Below, piece by piece: positions 1-12,500 of a DNA stretch of 64,000 nucleotides. The DNA is from Prunus persica. Taxonomy: Eukaryota; Streptophyta; Magnoliopsida; Rosales; Rosaceae. Position 1 is the first letter of the stretch; every line of letters begins with the position of its first letter. The DNA is taken from positions 5,315,791-5,379,790 of the forward strand of contig NC_034013.1 in the NCBI RefSeq assembly GCF_000346465.2. Direction: 5' to 3'. A program made the position numbers and the translations under genes. A model generated the notes under the pieces. The model was not told where the DNA came from and did not search any database. It saw nothing but the letters and a program-made list of their open reading frames with translations.

Positions 1-87
1 ACTTTAAAAAAAAAATTGCAGCTTGGGATTCGGATATGGAACTTTGAAATTTGGATGAATGTTAGTCGTGCTTATGATAGTTTTGGG

Positions 88-107
88 GAGAGAGAGAGAG
101 AGAGAGA
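88..107. repeat. (GA)n microsatellite
   Basis: Uninterrupted GA dinucleotides. Such tracts are common in 5' leaders and promoters of plant genes; no attached gene is visible. Confidence 0.9.
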
Positions 108-359
108 ATGTGTGATTGGTTAAGAAGGCTGGGATGGGGCGGAGCTGTTGAATTTTGGGGTAGGGTTGGTGATGGCTGAAGGGTGGTCGAGATTAATGGT
201 GTGAGTTGGGCATTTTTTATTGATTGAATAGCCACATCTTCTTCTTCTTTATTGATAGAATGAGAGAAAGAGTAGAAGGGACTGCGCATTGGTTTTGTGC
301 TAGGTTTCAAATTATTATTATTATTTTTTCAGTTTTAGTATTTTCTTATTTATTAACAG

Positions 360-515
360 TTGAAATAGGTCGTGTCGTGTAATTCGCAAATTGTAATGGG
401 TCGTGTTTGTGTTTGATATTTTTCACCCGTTTTCTTAACGGGTCGTGTCGTGTCAACCCATTAAGAAAAGCGGGTTGACACGAACACTTCTAACACGACA
501 TGAATGTCGGGTCTA
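360..515. repeat. GTCGTGT-rich repeat with inverted arms
   Basis: Repeated GTCGTGT words surround an inverted repeat: ACCCGTTTTCTTAACGGGT near 427-445 is nearly complementary to ACCCATTAAGAAAAGCGGGT near 455-475. A related sequence occurs at 37080-37215 with the same GTTGACACGAAC word. This is probably a dispersed transposon fragment; its family was not determined. Confidence 0.5.
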
Positions 516-1754
516 GATGTACATATCATCCTCTCCTTGTTTCTTCTACATTCGTCTCCCTTACATAATAAGTGACATAAGAAGAATGATAAGAAAAAAA
601 TGACATATGCATCCGGTGCATCATTGGCGGTCCTAGAAATTTTTTAGCGGATGTGCAATTTTGAAAGACTAAAAGCTTTATAAAAAAAAATGAATAAAAT
701 AAACAAATTATAATTGATCATACCTTTAGTCGTGTCGAATTTCCTATTGAATATTAATCATAAGAGCCAAATCAAAAAAAAGTAGATTACAAAAAAAGGG
801 GAACCAAAATAAATAAATAAATAAAGAAGATATGAATTGGCTTTTGGTCAAGAAGGAAAAAAGAACCTAGCACAGTAAACTTACTTTTGGTGAAGAAGGA
901 AAAGAAACACAACAATAGCAACCCAATTGATTTCCTTCTTTTTAAAATCTTTTTGTAATTCTTGTTTAAATAAGAATGAAAAACATATTTAACGACTTTT
1001 TAAAGCCCACGAAATGTAGGCCTAAGCATGTTGTTGAAAGCCCATGAATTGCAGTCTGCCTCATCTTAAAAAAAAAAAAGGAACTCTGCACAGCCTGCTC
1101 GCAGGCAGCAGCGCAACGTAGTAAACAGACTTTGGCTGAATCATTTTGTCGAATACCTGGAGTGCACAATCACCAGCTGAGCAGAGGTGCAATTTGAACC
1201 ACCTACAATGATTTTTCCGTCAAGGGGAGGTTCAGCTGCACATCCTTGTGCCTTTATAGGTCCCTCACTGTAGTGCACATAAATTTTTCACATGTAGCAT
1301 AGATGACAGTTTTTCTTGAAAATTGTATATGCAGTGTTTTCAATTAGAGTTATCTTAACTCATGTTGAATTTGTTGTAATACGAAGCATGATGGCTAAAT
1401 CTATCTTTTATGAGCATTTATGAATGACAAAAAAGAACATAACCGGCTGAACATTTGAAACAAATTACACATAGGCGAATCTTGAATTATGAGGTTTGGG
1501 AGTCAATATGTAAAATACTAATATAAAATATACATACATATTCAAATATTAATGTGAAATTTGTTGAAGTCAAATATTTTAAAGTTATTAATATAAAATT
1601 TGTTGGATGGAGGCCATTTACTCAAAACTAATAGATTTCTTTAATTTCTATCTTATAACTATAACATGTGATATTTTTCTTTGATACAAACGATATTAGA
1701 AAATGGGGACTCGAACACATTGCCTCAAGTATTTATCTTCTACCCATTTCTATC

Positions 1755-2232
1755 TTATAACAAATTGCTATCTTTAAATTTTCCTCCATTGTCACTCCTT
1801 AATATCTTGATCTTTCTTCCCGTAAGGTTCTCTACTTCCGCTTTCCACTCTTTGAATTTGACGAAGACCTCAGATTTCTCCATTATGAAATAGACCCAAA
1901 CCTTCATAGAAAAATCATCCAATAACGTGACGTAGTAGTGAGCTCCACCCAATGATTTGACCGGTGCGGACTCCTACACATCCAAGTGAATATAATCAAG
2001 CACTCCCATGCTCATATTCTCTTTGTCTTTTTGCTTGAATGCCACCTTTGATTGCTTCCCAATGGTACAATCTTTGCAGAACTCAAGTTTACAATTGTGC
2101 ACTCCCTTCAAAAGCTTCCGCACTCTTACATGGCTCGCTTACTAATATGCCCTAGCCTCTGATGCCAAAATAAGTCCCATCCTCTAGTCATTCTTGGTAG
2201 ATATAGCTGCTTCACCAGTCACCGTTGTACCA
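1755..2232 (-). pseudogene. Ty1/copia pol fragment (GAG-pre-integrase and integrase)
   Basis: Read on the - strand, the fragment begins with a WHQRLGHIS motif typical of the Copia GAG-pre-integrase domain. Paired cysteines (EFCKDC) follow, matching the integrase zinc-binding region. The integrase core then reads LDYIHLDV..., YYVTLLDDFS and LRSDNGG, and carries the first two acidic residues of the D,D,E triad. In-frame stops interrupt it; one replaces the tryptophan expected after LDYIHLDV. There is no protease, reverse transcriptase or flanking LTR nearby, so it is a dead fragment. Confidence 0.85.
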
Positions 2233-2235
2233 CAT

Positions 2236-2750
2236 AGTCATGGGCGGAACTACCTAGTGGGCTACACTGAGCTGTAGCCCAGGTAGCTTTTTGGAAAAGA
2301 AAATATTAAACCTATATAGCCCATTGGCTAAGGCTATCATCCTATGGCTTCTTGGCAGTTTCTCATGTAAAGAAGTATGCAAGTTTTGAAGTCCCACATA
2401 AAGAAATAAATATCCTAGTATCCTAATTGGTCCCACATAATGAAGTATCCTCGATTATAATAAACTATGTCAAAATAAAAAATATACATGTGAAAAGCAA
2501 AACTAACTTTCATTAATAATGCCTTGAAAGAATACAAAGAGAGCTCACGCACACACTATTTGAACCCCTAGTTGTTGTCCTTGTCCTTTGGACATTTCAT
2601 ATATACAATATATAATGACCTAAGGGTAAGGAAAGGGGATAAAGACTCGTCCTTGACTCAATATGCTCTATAGGTGTTGAGTTGTCTTGGGTGTTTTGCG
2701 TGTAAGTGATTATGATTCATTAATGTGTTGTAGAAAGCTCACATGCGTAG
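2236..2750. other. gene-free stretch with dispersed-repeat sequence
   Basis: No gene is visible. The left part begins with a GGGCGGAACTACCTAG word followed by GTAGCCCA; both resemble the sequence at 38155-38205, so this is probably another transposon fragment. Nothing recognisable lies in the rest up to the gypsy-type repeat. Confidence 0.4.
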
Positions 2751-2960
2751 GCGCATTCTTTGGTCGGATTGGCAGGTCGTGTTGCCAAAGGCTCACCTTG
2801 TCCATGATTTGTGTAAGGTAAGGTTGCCGAAGGCTCTCCCTATCGATGATTGTTTTATTGGCCTAGGTACTTTGTCTGGGCTTTGTGGATCCCTTTGTAG
2901 GTCTCATGTTCCAAGTGTCGTGGGATGATTCGCCGATCAACTATGGTATAAACAGGAGTC
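2751..2960. repeat. left direct repeat, probable gypsy LTR piece
   Basis: It shares with 5841-6040 the words TTCTTTGGT, GGCTCTCCCTATCGAT and GCTTTGTCTGGG in the same order and orientation, with many substitutions and small indels. The divergence suggests an old insertion. Confidence 0.65.
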
Positions 2961-3319
2961 CTTCAAGTTCCTGATTGAGAAAAGACTTCTTTGTTAGGGA
3001 CTTACTTTTGTCTTCGATATTCTAAACGGCCTTAAGTTTGCGAAGATTGTGAGATTGTCCTTTTTTTTTTTTTTCTTTTCTTTTCTTTTCTTGCCAATGT
3101 CAATCCCTTAGTTCCTCAAGTCTTCGATCAAGGAGACGATTGGAATGAGGGATAAGCATGAGCATCCCGAATGGTATGGGGGAGTGCTTCTTCTTGGGGT
3201 GCCGATGTAAAATATTGTTGAACGGTAAGCGTAGTAGGCATGTCTTGGTATATGCTGAGGCAGTGCTTACCGTTCGGTAGGTGGACAACAAAATGTGCCA
3301 TACTGTTAGGCATGGAATG

Positions 3320-3520
3320 GTGCGAGGGTTTTCAAAATTCATCTTATCGTTCGGTCAATGAGCATGTCATGGCGTAAGGGTTACAAAAATTCATCTCATC
3401 GTTCAACGAGTTATCATGGTGTGATACCATGGTTCTCAAAATTCATCTTACCGTTAAGTAAGTGATGACGATGTGGCACTTGATGTTTCCAAAATACGGG
3501 TTACCATTAGGCAGCTAGGC
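3320..3520. repeat. degenerate ~50-bp tandem repeat
   Basis: Three to four imperfect units carry a TCAAAATTCATCTTACCGTT-like core, at about 3332, 3383, 3436 and, weakly, 3489. Each is followed by a variable spacer. It lies inside the gypsy remnant. Its function is unknown; it may be an internal non-coding repeat of the element. Confidence 0.55.
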
Positions 3521-4945
3521 TGGTAACCTTGTGGTCTACGAAGGGTATATGCCAAATAATCGTGACTTTGTAAATTTCTTAAATTTTGTGAGCCCTAGGG
3601 GTTAATAGTTGAATGGTTGGACAACTTGACGCTTAGTCTTTTGCGCTTGAATGAGTGGCTATTTATTGTAACCAAGTGTTACATGGTGAGAATTCGTAAT
3701 GCGTGCTGGTTCATCATAACGACACTCTGTAGCGAACCATGGTGAACTTGAGGAGCCATCAGTCTATAAGAGATAGCTCCTGTTTGAAAAAGTACTTTAT
3801 GTTTTTTTCGAAAAAAAAAATTTGAGAAAGTGAGGTGATATCCGGCGATCCAATTTCTGGTGAAGGCGATTTTTGTACGACAGTGTGAGTGACGATGTGA
3901 TTTCCGATGACCTTCTCAGCCGAATCAAACAAGGTATTTGAGCTTTCTTCTTACTTTTTTTAATCAAAGTTTTTAAGTTTCGATGAACTCGTATGAATTC
4001 ACATGACCGGATATAAACATAGGGAGCTTGTTGTAAGATAGGAAACTTAGGATTTGAGAAAAGCTTAGGATCGTAGTTTGATTTAAGCATGACCCTTAGT
4101 TTCCCTTAGTTTCTATTTGTGTCGGATGATGACACTCTGAATATGAACAAAGTCCCCATGCATTCGATAGAGAATCATCAGAAGATGATTAGGGTACCGA
4201 ATATGAGTAAGGTACCAATTGTGATGACACTAGTTTCGGGCATGCCGGCTAGAGAAAGCACGATAACTGAAGAAAGAGTGATTGTAGGTGCCGATTTGGG
4301 CTTGCACGATGAGAAGAGAATGGTAGCCAAAAATAGTCCTGATGAAGGTGTCGTAGATGCGGAGCTTGAGTTTTGAGCCATATGGGGCCCATAATGTGAA
4401 AATGGGTCAGTATCTTAATTTTTGGATGACTCATACGTGCCTTCCCAAATGGCATGCAAGCTATCAGCTAGAAAATTTGACCCCGGCTGTGTGGAGGTTG
4501 CCAAATCATTATATGTGGCGGTAGGGCCTTCATATGTCATTTTTGTTATGAGGAGGAGCCAAAATGATATTGTTTGCTAGCCCAACCTAACCTCAACTCG
4601 GTGTGATAACCTTGGGGGAATTATCAAATGGTAGCAAGTGTGGCTAAACTGAGGCAGAAGCATCGTATCCCTAATTTGGTGGGGTTGAGGTTGAAATTGG
4701 ATTTCGAACTCACCCAACTCGATTGCCCATTTGATCAATCGACCAGAAGTCTCCAGCTTTTGCAGTACCTGCTTTATAGGCTAATTGGTGAGTACAATGA
4801 TGGCATGAGCTCGGAAATACGGTCGAAGCTTATACGCTGAAACGATCAAGGCAAAAACGAGCAATTCCAGCCCTAGGTATCTAATCTCGACATCTTAGAG
4901 TGCACGACTAACGTAAAACATTGGGAATTCGACTCCTTTAGTTTT
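3521..4945. other. interior of gypsy remnant, no recognised domain
   Basis: Short open frames exist on both strands, the clearest being 85 codons at 4119-4376 (+) and 70 codons at 4628-4840 (+). None shows a domain I recognise and stops separate them. On position they should belong to the retrotransposon or to sequence inserted in it. I assign no function. Confidence 0.4.
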
Positions 4946-5500
4946 TCAAATTAATGCGGAGCTAATGACAATTTGTGAAACACACAAATAGATGGAAATG
5001 ATTTCACCAGGAATGGGCTTGGACAATAATGGTGCTCTGCTCATATAGTTCTTCAGATATTTGAATGCGAGGTTACATTTGGCAGTCCAAGTAATGTGCC
5101 GTTTGTTGCCTTTGACAGCCTTGAAGAACGAGGAACACCAATTGGTAGCCTTAGAAATGAACCTTATTAAGGCTGCAACGTTGTCGATAAGACTTTGAAT
5201 GTCTTTTAGTGTCTTCGGCACCTGTATGTTGATAAGAGCTTTGATTTTCTCGTGATTCACTTCAATGCTACGTTGGCTGATCATGAAGCCAAAGAATTTG
5301 CCCAAAGATACCCCGAAAACACATTTCGTCGGATTCAACCACATTCGATACTTCTTCAAGATGTTAAACATGATTGAGAGGTTGTGGAGATGTCGTTCAA
5401 TAGTTTTGCTTTTGACCAACATATCATCCACATAAACCTCCATGGTGTTACCGATGTGTTCGGCAAGTATCTGATTGATGCACAAAAATGGTCGAGCACT
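4946..5500 (-). pseudogene. Ty3/gypsy reverse transcriptase / start of RNase H
   Basis: An open frame of 179 codons on the - strand shows the catalytic YVDD box (residues 18-21, about 5423-5434), then LNPTKCVFGV and a KFFGFMIS motif of the RT palm and thumb. It runs into the RNase H start, with an AF-x2-LK motif and SKPIPGE. The frame ends soon after that point, so RNase H and integrase are missing. The N-terminal half of RT is also missing. It is a fragment without an intact polyprotein. Confidence 0.9.
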
Positions 5501-5840
5501 TTTGGGCCCAACTTAGAGATGTTGAATCACTTTCGGCCTCATTGGGCTCTTCAGCAAATGAGGAGGATCTGCAAGATAAAGAGCTACGGTAAAACCTAAG
5601 GAACTGGTGTAGTACTGGCCCAAGGATCTCCGATGCTTAAGTTAGCTTAATGACAAAGTAATTAGTAATTTGGACATAGTAAGGGCTAAGTAGCTGAATG
5701 AAACATTTACCTCATTTTGGAGATTTGCACTCCTATTTATAGATCTTGTGAGGTGTGCACCTTAAGTGGGATTTCGATATGGGACTGTGGGCATTGTCTG
5801 GGAGACTGTAACACATCCTTTGTCTAGCCTGGTATAACAG

Positions 5841-6040
5841 CCGCCTTCTTTGGTTGGATCGGCAGATTATATTGCAGAAGGTGCATCGTGTTGATGATGT
5901 ATGTAAGGTAGGTTGCTCAAGGCTCTCCCTATCGATTATTGTTTTATGGGCCTTAGTGCTTTGTCTGGGTTCCTTTGTAAATTCCACATTTCACGTGTCA
6001 TGAGATGATTCCCCAATCAAGTATGATATAAAGATGAGTC
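5841..6040. repeat. right direct repeat, probable gypsy LTR piece
   Basis: This is the counterpart of 2751-2960 in the same orientation. It ends about 500 bp upstream of the start codon of the zinc-finger gene, so element-derived sequence lies within that gene's upstream region. Confidence 0.65.
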
Positions 6041-6548
6041 GTTTTGAATCTTACCCAACGAAGAGCCAATACATTGGGTGAATGATCCAAGATTTAAAAG
6101 TCCAACTCCAATCGGTTGGATTTTGAAAATTTAGGGCTGTGAGTCTGACTTGTACGTAGAAGAGAATTCCTTTTGAATCTTACCAAAAAAATAAAATAAA
6201 AAACACTTGTGAATAATTAGATCCTTAAATTAAATTGGGCCAGATCCGAGGACTTCTTTTAAAACCCGGCCCATTGAGACTCCTGCATGCCACCTCACCC
6301 CCACCAGCCCTAAAAACCCACACCGATCCCTAAATAAACATAAACTCCGCTGCACCTCTCCCTCCGACAGTGAAACCAAAACACCCCCTTCATTTTAACT
6401 TCTTTTTAAAACTAAATTATTTTTATCAAAATCTCAAAACAAAAATTAAAATGCCAACAAATCACTCTTCTAATTCCTCAACTTCACCTCTCTAATTTGA
6501 ATTCATAAACCACCGCTTCAAATAATACAAAACCAATTTGGCGCTCTT
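6041..6548 (+). promoter_or_regulatory. upstream region and 5' leader of the zinc-finger gene
   Basis: The stretch between the gypsy repeat and the start codon at 6549 is C- and A-rich from about 6290. It carries CCCTAAAAACCC and CCCTAAATAAACA words near 6308-6340, which may include a weak TATA-like element. The transcription start cannot be set from sequence alone. Confidence 0.4.
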
Positions 6549-9500
6549 ATGGCAGCAACAGCCCCTTCGCCCTCGCCAGCCCTAAGCAGCACCAGCTCCG
6601 GCGCCACTCCTTCCACCGCTGCGACCACCGCCACCGCGGCCGTGCCTGCCGTCGCTCCGTTCCAGACGGTGCACCGTACGGACACGCCACCCAAGACCCT
6701 TCGCGGGCTTAACAAGCCCAAGTGTAAACAGTGCGGCAATGTCGCTCGTTCCCGGTAAATCTCCTATTTTTTTAATTACATTTTTTTTTTATGGCTGTTG
6801 AATTCTGTTTCTGCACAATTAATTTTGGAGTCCTAGCCTGGCCGCATGGTTATCTGATTTTTGTTATTGTTTTTGAAGAACTGCCTTGTTTCTGGTGGTT
6901 CATTTGCGGTTTTGGTGATTAATTTGAGTGAATTGAAATCTTTGGGATAGAAATTGATGTGATTTTGTCCGTCGTTTACTTTATTGAAATAGGACTTTGG
7001 CTCTGCTAGATATAAGATTGATGCTGTAAAAAGCACGAATTTAACTATGGCTGAAGGTGGTGTGCATATATACACACACGCACATGTATATAAACCTTGG
7101 AGAAGCTGGAATGAGGAGATGTCTTGGAGTTCTGGTCTCAATTTCACATTATGATCTGTATTGTTTGTTAATGAATAAAGAAACAATATTCGGTCTGCAT
7201 CGTAATAGCTTTAACTTTTAGGAAGTGTTGTAAACCAAGTAACCATACCATTATGGTATCAGAGCTGAAGACGCTGAATTCAGATCCACGCTACTGCAAG
7301 CTTCCAGTTTATGTTGAATTAGATCGACGTGATTGGCTCTCTAGTGGCAGAGAGGCTCACACTTTAGGGTAGTATTATTTGTTGTTGTGGTCAAGATTGC
7401 ACAACTGTCTTGAATTTTGAAAAATCAAAGAGTACAATCTACAATTTTTTGAAGAACTGCCATGTTTGTGGTTGTCCGGTTTGGTAATTAATTGGAGGGA
7501 ATTTAATTCCTGGCCAGAAAATTGATGTTGTTTATGGTTTTGAAGGCAAGTGATTAGCATTCAAAAGCGTGAATGTAACTATGCCTCACAGTGTAATGAG
7601 GAGGCGTCTTGGAGTTGTGGTTTCAATTTCACATTATTATTAGTACTTTTTGATAGAATGTGCAAATTATAGTCGGTTCTACGTCCTATTAGCTTAGACT
7701 TTAGGAAGAGTAGTTAACCAATTAACTTATTATTTCATTAGAGCTGAAGATGCTGAATTCAGATCCATGCATCTGGAAACTTTCGATGTATGTTGAATTA
7801 ATTCTACGTGTTTGGTTCTCTAGCGGTGGAAAGGCTCACATGTTAGGGGACTGTTAGAATGTAAAAAACAACAGATGTTCCCCATCTGAACGGCATCTTT
7901 GCAAGAAGAATTAGACCTCTTTTCTAGTTTGGAAAGTGAAGATCTTGGTAGAATCTGTTGCCATGCTATTCTTGTGCCTACAAGGTTAACTTGATGGCAG
8001 TTCACAACTTTTTCTGGTTCAATTATGACGTGATTGAAATGAGTAGGGGCTTTACATTGATGAAGCTGATAATTGACAGAATAACCCCTTCTTCTCAATG
8101 AAGTAGGGGAGGTCTAGGGAAGATAAGCGAGTTACAACATTCATTTATGGGTCTGAAAACTAGGTAGTTGGGGTAAACTTTCATGAGCTGTGCAAATGCC
8201 ATGAAGAAAAAAAAATGCTTCTGACTGTTATTGGAATTCTGTGATAATAATAAAAAGAATAAATTTTGAACTTTTTTGGTGAAATCATAATATTGTCAAT
8301 ATTGCTAGACATAGCACAATCTTATGCCATATTTTTAAACCACCTTATGTGGCAGCTGACTTGGACATGCCACAGTAGTTAAGTACTTAATGAGTTAGCT
8401 AGGTATTAATTTTTATTACTTTTTAATTAAAAAGACCAATTAAAATTTTCAGGCCTACTTCTATTGTCTTCCTATCCATCCCCTCTCTCACCCCCCCCAC
8501 TGGTCGGACTTCCATCAACGGTATCAGTTACCAGTGAAAACAAATATAAAAAGTGGTAAAGAACAAGAGGATTCTACCTCTGGATTCTGTGTCTGATCCA
8601 TATACCCTTTGTTTCAGTGCTGTACATGTGAAGATCTGATTTTGCAGATCATATCTCATTTTCAGTGATGCATTTCCAGATCGGAACTCATGCTTTCTTG
8701 ATGGCGAGTACGGTTGCTTCTGGAAGTTCATGACTAGTCTCTTCACACCAGTAGAATTAGATCAATTCACGTATGTTTATTAGACATCTTATCTCTTTTC
8801 CTTTTGCAGATCCAAGTCTCAACCTTTCCTCACATTAGATCTCTTTTCCTTTCATCTGTCTTTTTTTATACCAAGAAATTAGTTCTCACTAAGCTGTCTC
8901 ATGCTCGGTTGGTGCCTATGATTGGATTGGATTAGATTGCTCACTAGATTTAAGGTATGTTGAAGGAGGAAACGAAGGTAGAGGTGAATGATTTTTTATT
9001 TTGTGGGCATTAGAAGGGATGAGTTATGACATGTTGATATCCTACCATTTTGTGGGGATTCGATGGGATAAGTTTCCTTCATGAGTGATCCATCTTCTGC
9101 CTTCAACTTGGACAAAATTTATTCATTTCTTCATTCAACATGCCATAAATCTAGTGAGTTATGTAATCCAATCCAATCCTAGGCACCAAATGAGCCCTTA
9201 ATTGATGTGGCATGCATTACTTAGCTGCTACATGAGGTGGTTATGGTATAAAATTGTGGTGCGTCAAGCATTATTGTAATATAGTTGATGCAGTAACCAT
9301 CACATACTAAATAAGTTCTGCAATTAGAAAGTTATCTATCATGCATGCAAAGAATGCTGCTGTAGTTATTGTTAGACAAGATTCAGGATCTTTCATTAGA
9401 ATGCATCCTAAACAGACTTGAAGAAACGTTCAGAAAGTTATTACATATGAAATTATTTGTTTGGACCGAAAGAACAAGAAATACCCTTAGATACGGAATA

Positions 9501-12500
9501 TGAAAGGAGGTGTACCCTCATCCAGCAAATTACTTGGAGTTCATCACAGTGTCGTTATCTTCTATATCTGGCATTCTTGGGTCCATTTTATTTCCTTGGG
9601 ATGGCGGACCTCTGATTCACTGTGTCTTGTATTGTGTTTTGAGTTCTTTAATAAAATTTTGTTTCATAAAAAAACATTATTATTTTTTTCTTTTCATTTT
9701 CAAGTTTTTAATTTTCAGCCATTCCTGAAATTTGTTCAACCACCATTTGACGCACTTTAAAAAACTTGAGATAATCCATCTTCATTACCATCCGTAAGAA
9801 AGAATCAAGTTACTATGTGAGGGTATTGTTCACAGCTCTCACTGAGGCAAATCCTAATCTGGTTTTCTTTGTTAGAATCAATTATGATCCTTCTCCTTTG
9901 TGCCCCATTAGGAGATAGGCCATAGTGGATTGATTTGTACCTTGATATTGTTGAAGATGTTTTAGGAAGTTTCGTTTTTTGCTTCATACACACTGTTATA
10001 TTTTTCACTCACCTTTATTGTTGTCAATATTTATTGTTTTTGTTTCTACATTTAGAATAATATCCTTTTCTTTCTGTGATCGTTTTGTTGAGTTGAATTG
10101 AATGTCCAGGTGTCCATACGAGTCATGCAAGAGTTGCTGCTCAAAAGCTCAAAATCCATGTCATATTCATGGTATGTTAATTCAAGTCTCTATACCTTAT
10201 CAAAACATTTCTACCTTCAAGTGTGTGGGTATTTGGAACATTGGATAATTATATATATATATATATTTTGTTGTTTGCTATTGTTTGTATGGTTTCCAAC
10301 ACTAATGTGAAGATTCAAAGCATATTGGCAAGTAACCTAGTTTTCTCTTTTTTAGTTGGGAAGCTCATCCATTGTCCCATAAATTCTTGTCCAATTATAC
10401 TGCCCTACTTATTTTTTATGGTAGCCTGGATGTGTCTTACTGACTATATAATGCTTTAGAATTAATTCTAGCAATGCATGCTGGTAATTTTCTACGTTTA
10501 TTTGGTTTCTATCTGTTCTTTTATTCTCTGGCAGTGTAGTAAAATGCTTAAGAAATGGTTGATGTAAAGAGACTTTGGTATGGATGGGAATAAATTTCAT
10601 GTCAGGAAGAGTGATGATAACTACTGCAGCTTTTTGAGGGGTTCAAAAATGGCCAGCTAGGTTAGGTAGTAAAATGTAATGGTTCAAAAAGGGCGATGAG
10701 CTGATGGCTGTGTCAAAGACTGCGCGGCCATCTAGTAAAAATGGAGCGACTGTTGTGGTGAGTGGTAATGGGGAAAAAATGGCAATTGACAATTTAAGTA
10801 TTTCAATTATTATTTTCCAAAATGGTTACTCTAATGTTTCCTTCAAGGAAGAAGGCTGATAGCTTAAAAAACTCTCATAGGGGTGTGTAGTAATCTTAGG
10901 GGTGCGTAGTAATCTTTTCCATCACCCATGCAGTCACTTATGTGCACTGAGTAAGATACCTGTGGCGATGTTGGAATCTTAGAATGGATTCTAGGCAATA
11001 ATGAGAGGAGCTTAGTGTCTCTCAATGCTGTAAGCATAATGGACAGTGTCAGCAATACAGGATTGCTAGCACTAAGACCTTCTGTGTAAGGCTATGTTTG
11101 GATGAAACATTAGAGATTTGTGAGGCTTCTGGCTACCACCGGAGTAGGCTGGAGCCAGTGTGGTATTGGTTTGGTTTTGGCCATGCTAGTGGGTAACAAT
11201 ATGCTTATAGGCATGAAGGGTAATTGTGTTGTCGATGGACAAGATTGGTTATGTAACATTTGGATTATAGTTGCTCACTTAGGAAGCTTGCCTGTGCGTA
11301 CAGTGAGTGTGAATTAGCTTGTGCATGTCAGAATCATCAATGGCTCATTTACGCTACACAAAAGACAGTGATGGTGTATTGATAAGGGTAGGATGTTGAG
11401 TTGATTTGGGCATTTGCTTGCACGATTTCTTGCGGGTTGTCTGTTACTTATGATGCACTGTAAGGGATTTAATTGTACTTTTAAGCTTTTGATCCTAAAG
11501 AACTTCTTCCCATCTTGTCCTATTCTTTGCTTTTCTCTTTTCAATATAATTCTTGTTTGCTATAAAAAGACAACGCTCATCAGTTTTGTCCAATTTTTTG
11601 ATAATATAACCAAACATGCAAACTTAGTTTGTTGCGTACTCAAATATATGAACTGATCTACATTGAGTCACCATACGGTTTGGGTTGGCATGGGTAGTTC
11701 TAGCGGTTAGGGTGGGTGTTTTATCCTTTCTGGAGCATGACCTTGTTTTTGGTTTCTCTTTTCTGACTGTATTACCACTGCAGTTTTGAAATCAAATGCA
11801 ACATTTCCAGACAAGGCACCAACATCAAGCTCTCCTCTATTTGACCATCAATCAATTGAGGCATCACCATCAGGGTGAGTTCTTACCTTCAGTCTCCCGT
11901 TGTTATATCTGGTTGTATTTCTGATAATTGTAATCTATGCCTTTTTTTTTCTCTAAAATTCTGGTCATTAAATTGTTTTCCTTAGAAAATTGCATTGCTC
12001 TTCTACCATGTATATACTATGGTCAGATTTCTAAAAAATTGTTGGAATCTCAGCCAATTTATAGTCTGATTCACCAATGACCTAAATTGAACATGAGTTC
12101 GTAATACTTGCTGATTTAATGAGTCAAATCTTCCTATGCAAGGAAATTGGCTCAAAGATTTCCACAGATTATGTTCTGTGGTCTAACTTTGATGTTTTTT
12201 GGGGAAAAAAAAAATCCCCCCACCTTTTAATAATTGCTTTATGAACTTTCCATGTTTCAAATTTATTTTTGTCTTGTTTAACTTGGCTGTCCTGAGCGGT
12301 TCAGTTACTAATTCTTTGGGGGTCTTCAAAGCAAACTCTGTTTTTGTTCTGGATGTAGATTTTCTTAAATTGTTAGCTGTGTTTCAGGAATTCACATCGA
12401 GTTGCATCACTCCGGCAACTTTCGAACAATTTTGCTCAATTCAATAATGTGCATCTTCCCCTTCGTTCTAGGAAGCCTTTGACCAAAAAGGTGCATATCC

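Larger units (their letters stand above)
1..1754. other. gene-free AT-rich left flank
   Basis: I see no supported gene here. The stretch holds a GA microsatellite, a GTCGTGT-rich repeat near 360-515, a GGCGG-TCCTAG motif near 627 and AT-rich filler. A short open frame on the - strand (62-310) is low-complexity and matches no family I recognise. The GA tract and AT-rich sequence could be the upstream region of a - strand gene outside the window, but nothing here proves that. Confidence 0.5.
2751..6040 (-). mobile_element. degraded Ty3/gypsy LTR retrotransposon
   Basis: A gypsy reverse-transcriptase fragment on the - strand lies between two similar sequences in direct orientation at 2751-2960 and 5841-6040. 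The direct repeats fit diverged LTR pieces. If so, the 5' LTR is the right one and almost all of gag and protease is gone, because the pol fragment starts only a few hundred bases from it. No integrase is recognised in 3000-4900. Exact LTR ends, the primer-binding site and target-site duplication are not resolved, so the outer limits are approximate. Confidence 0.65.
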
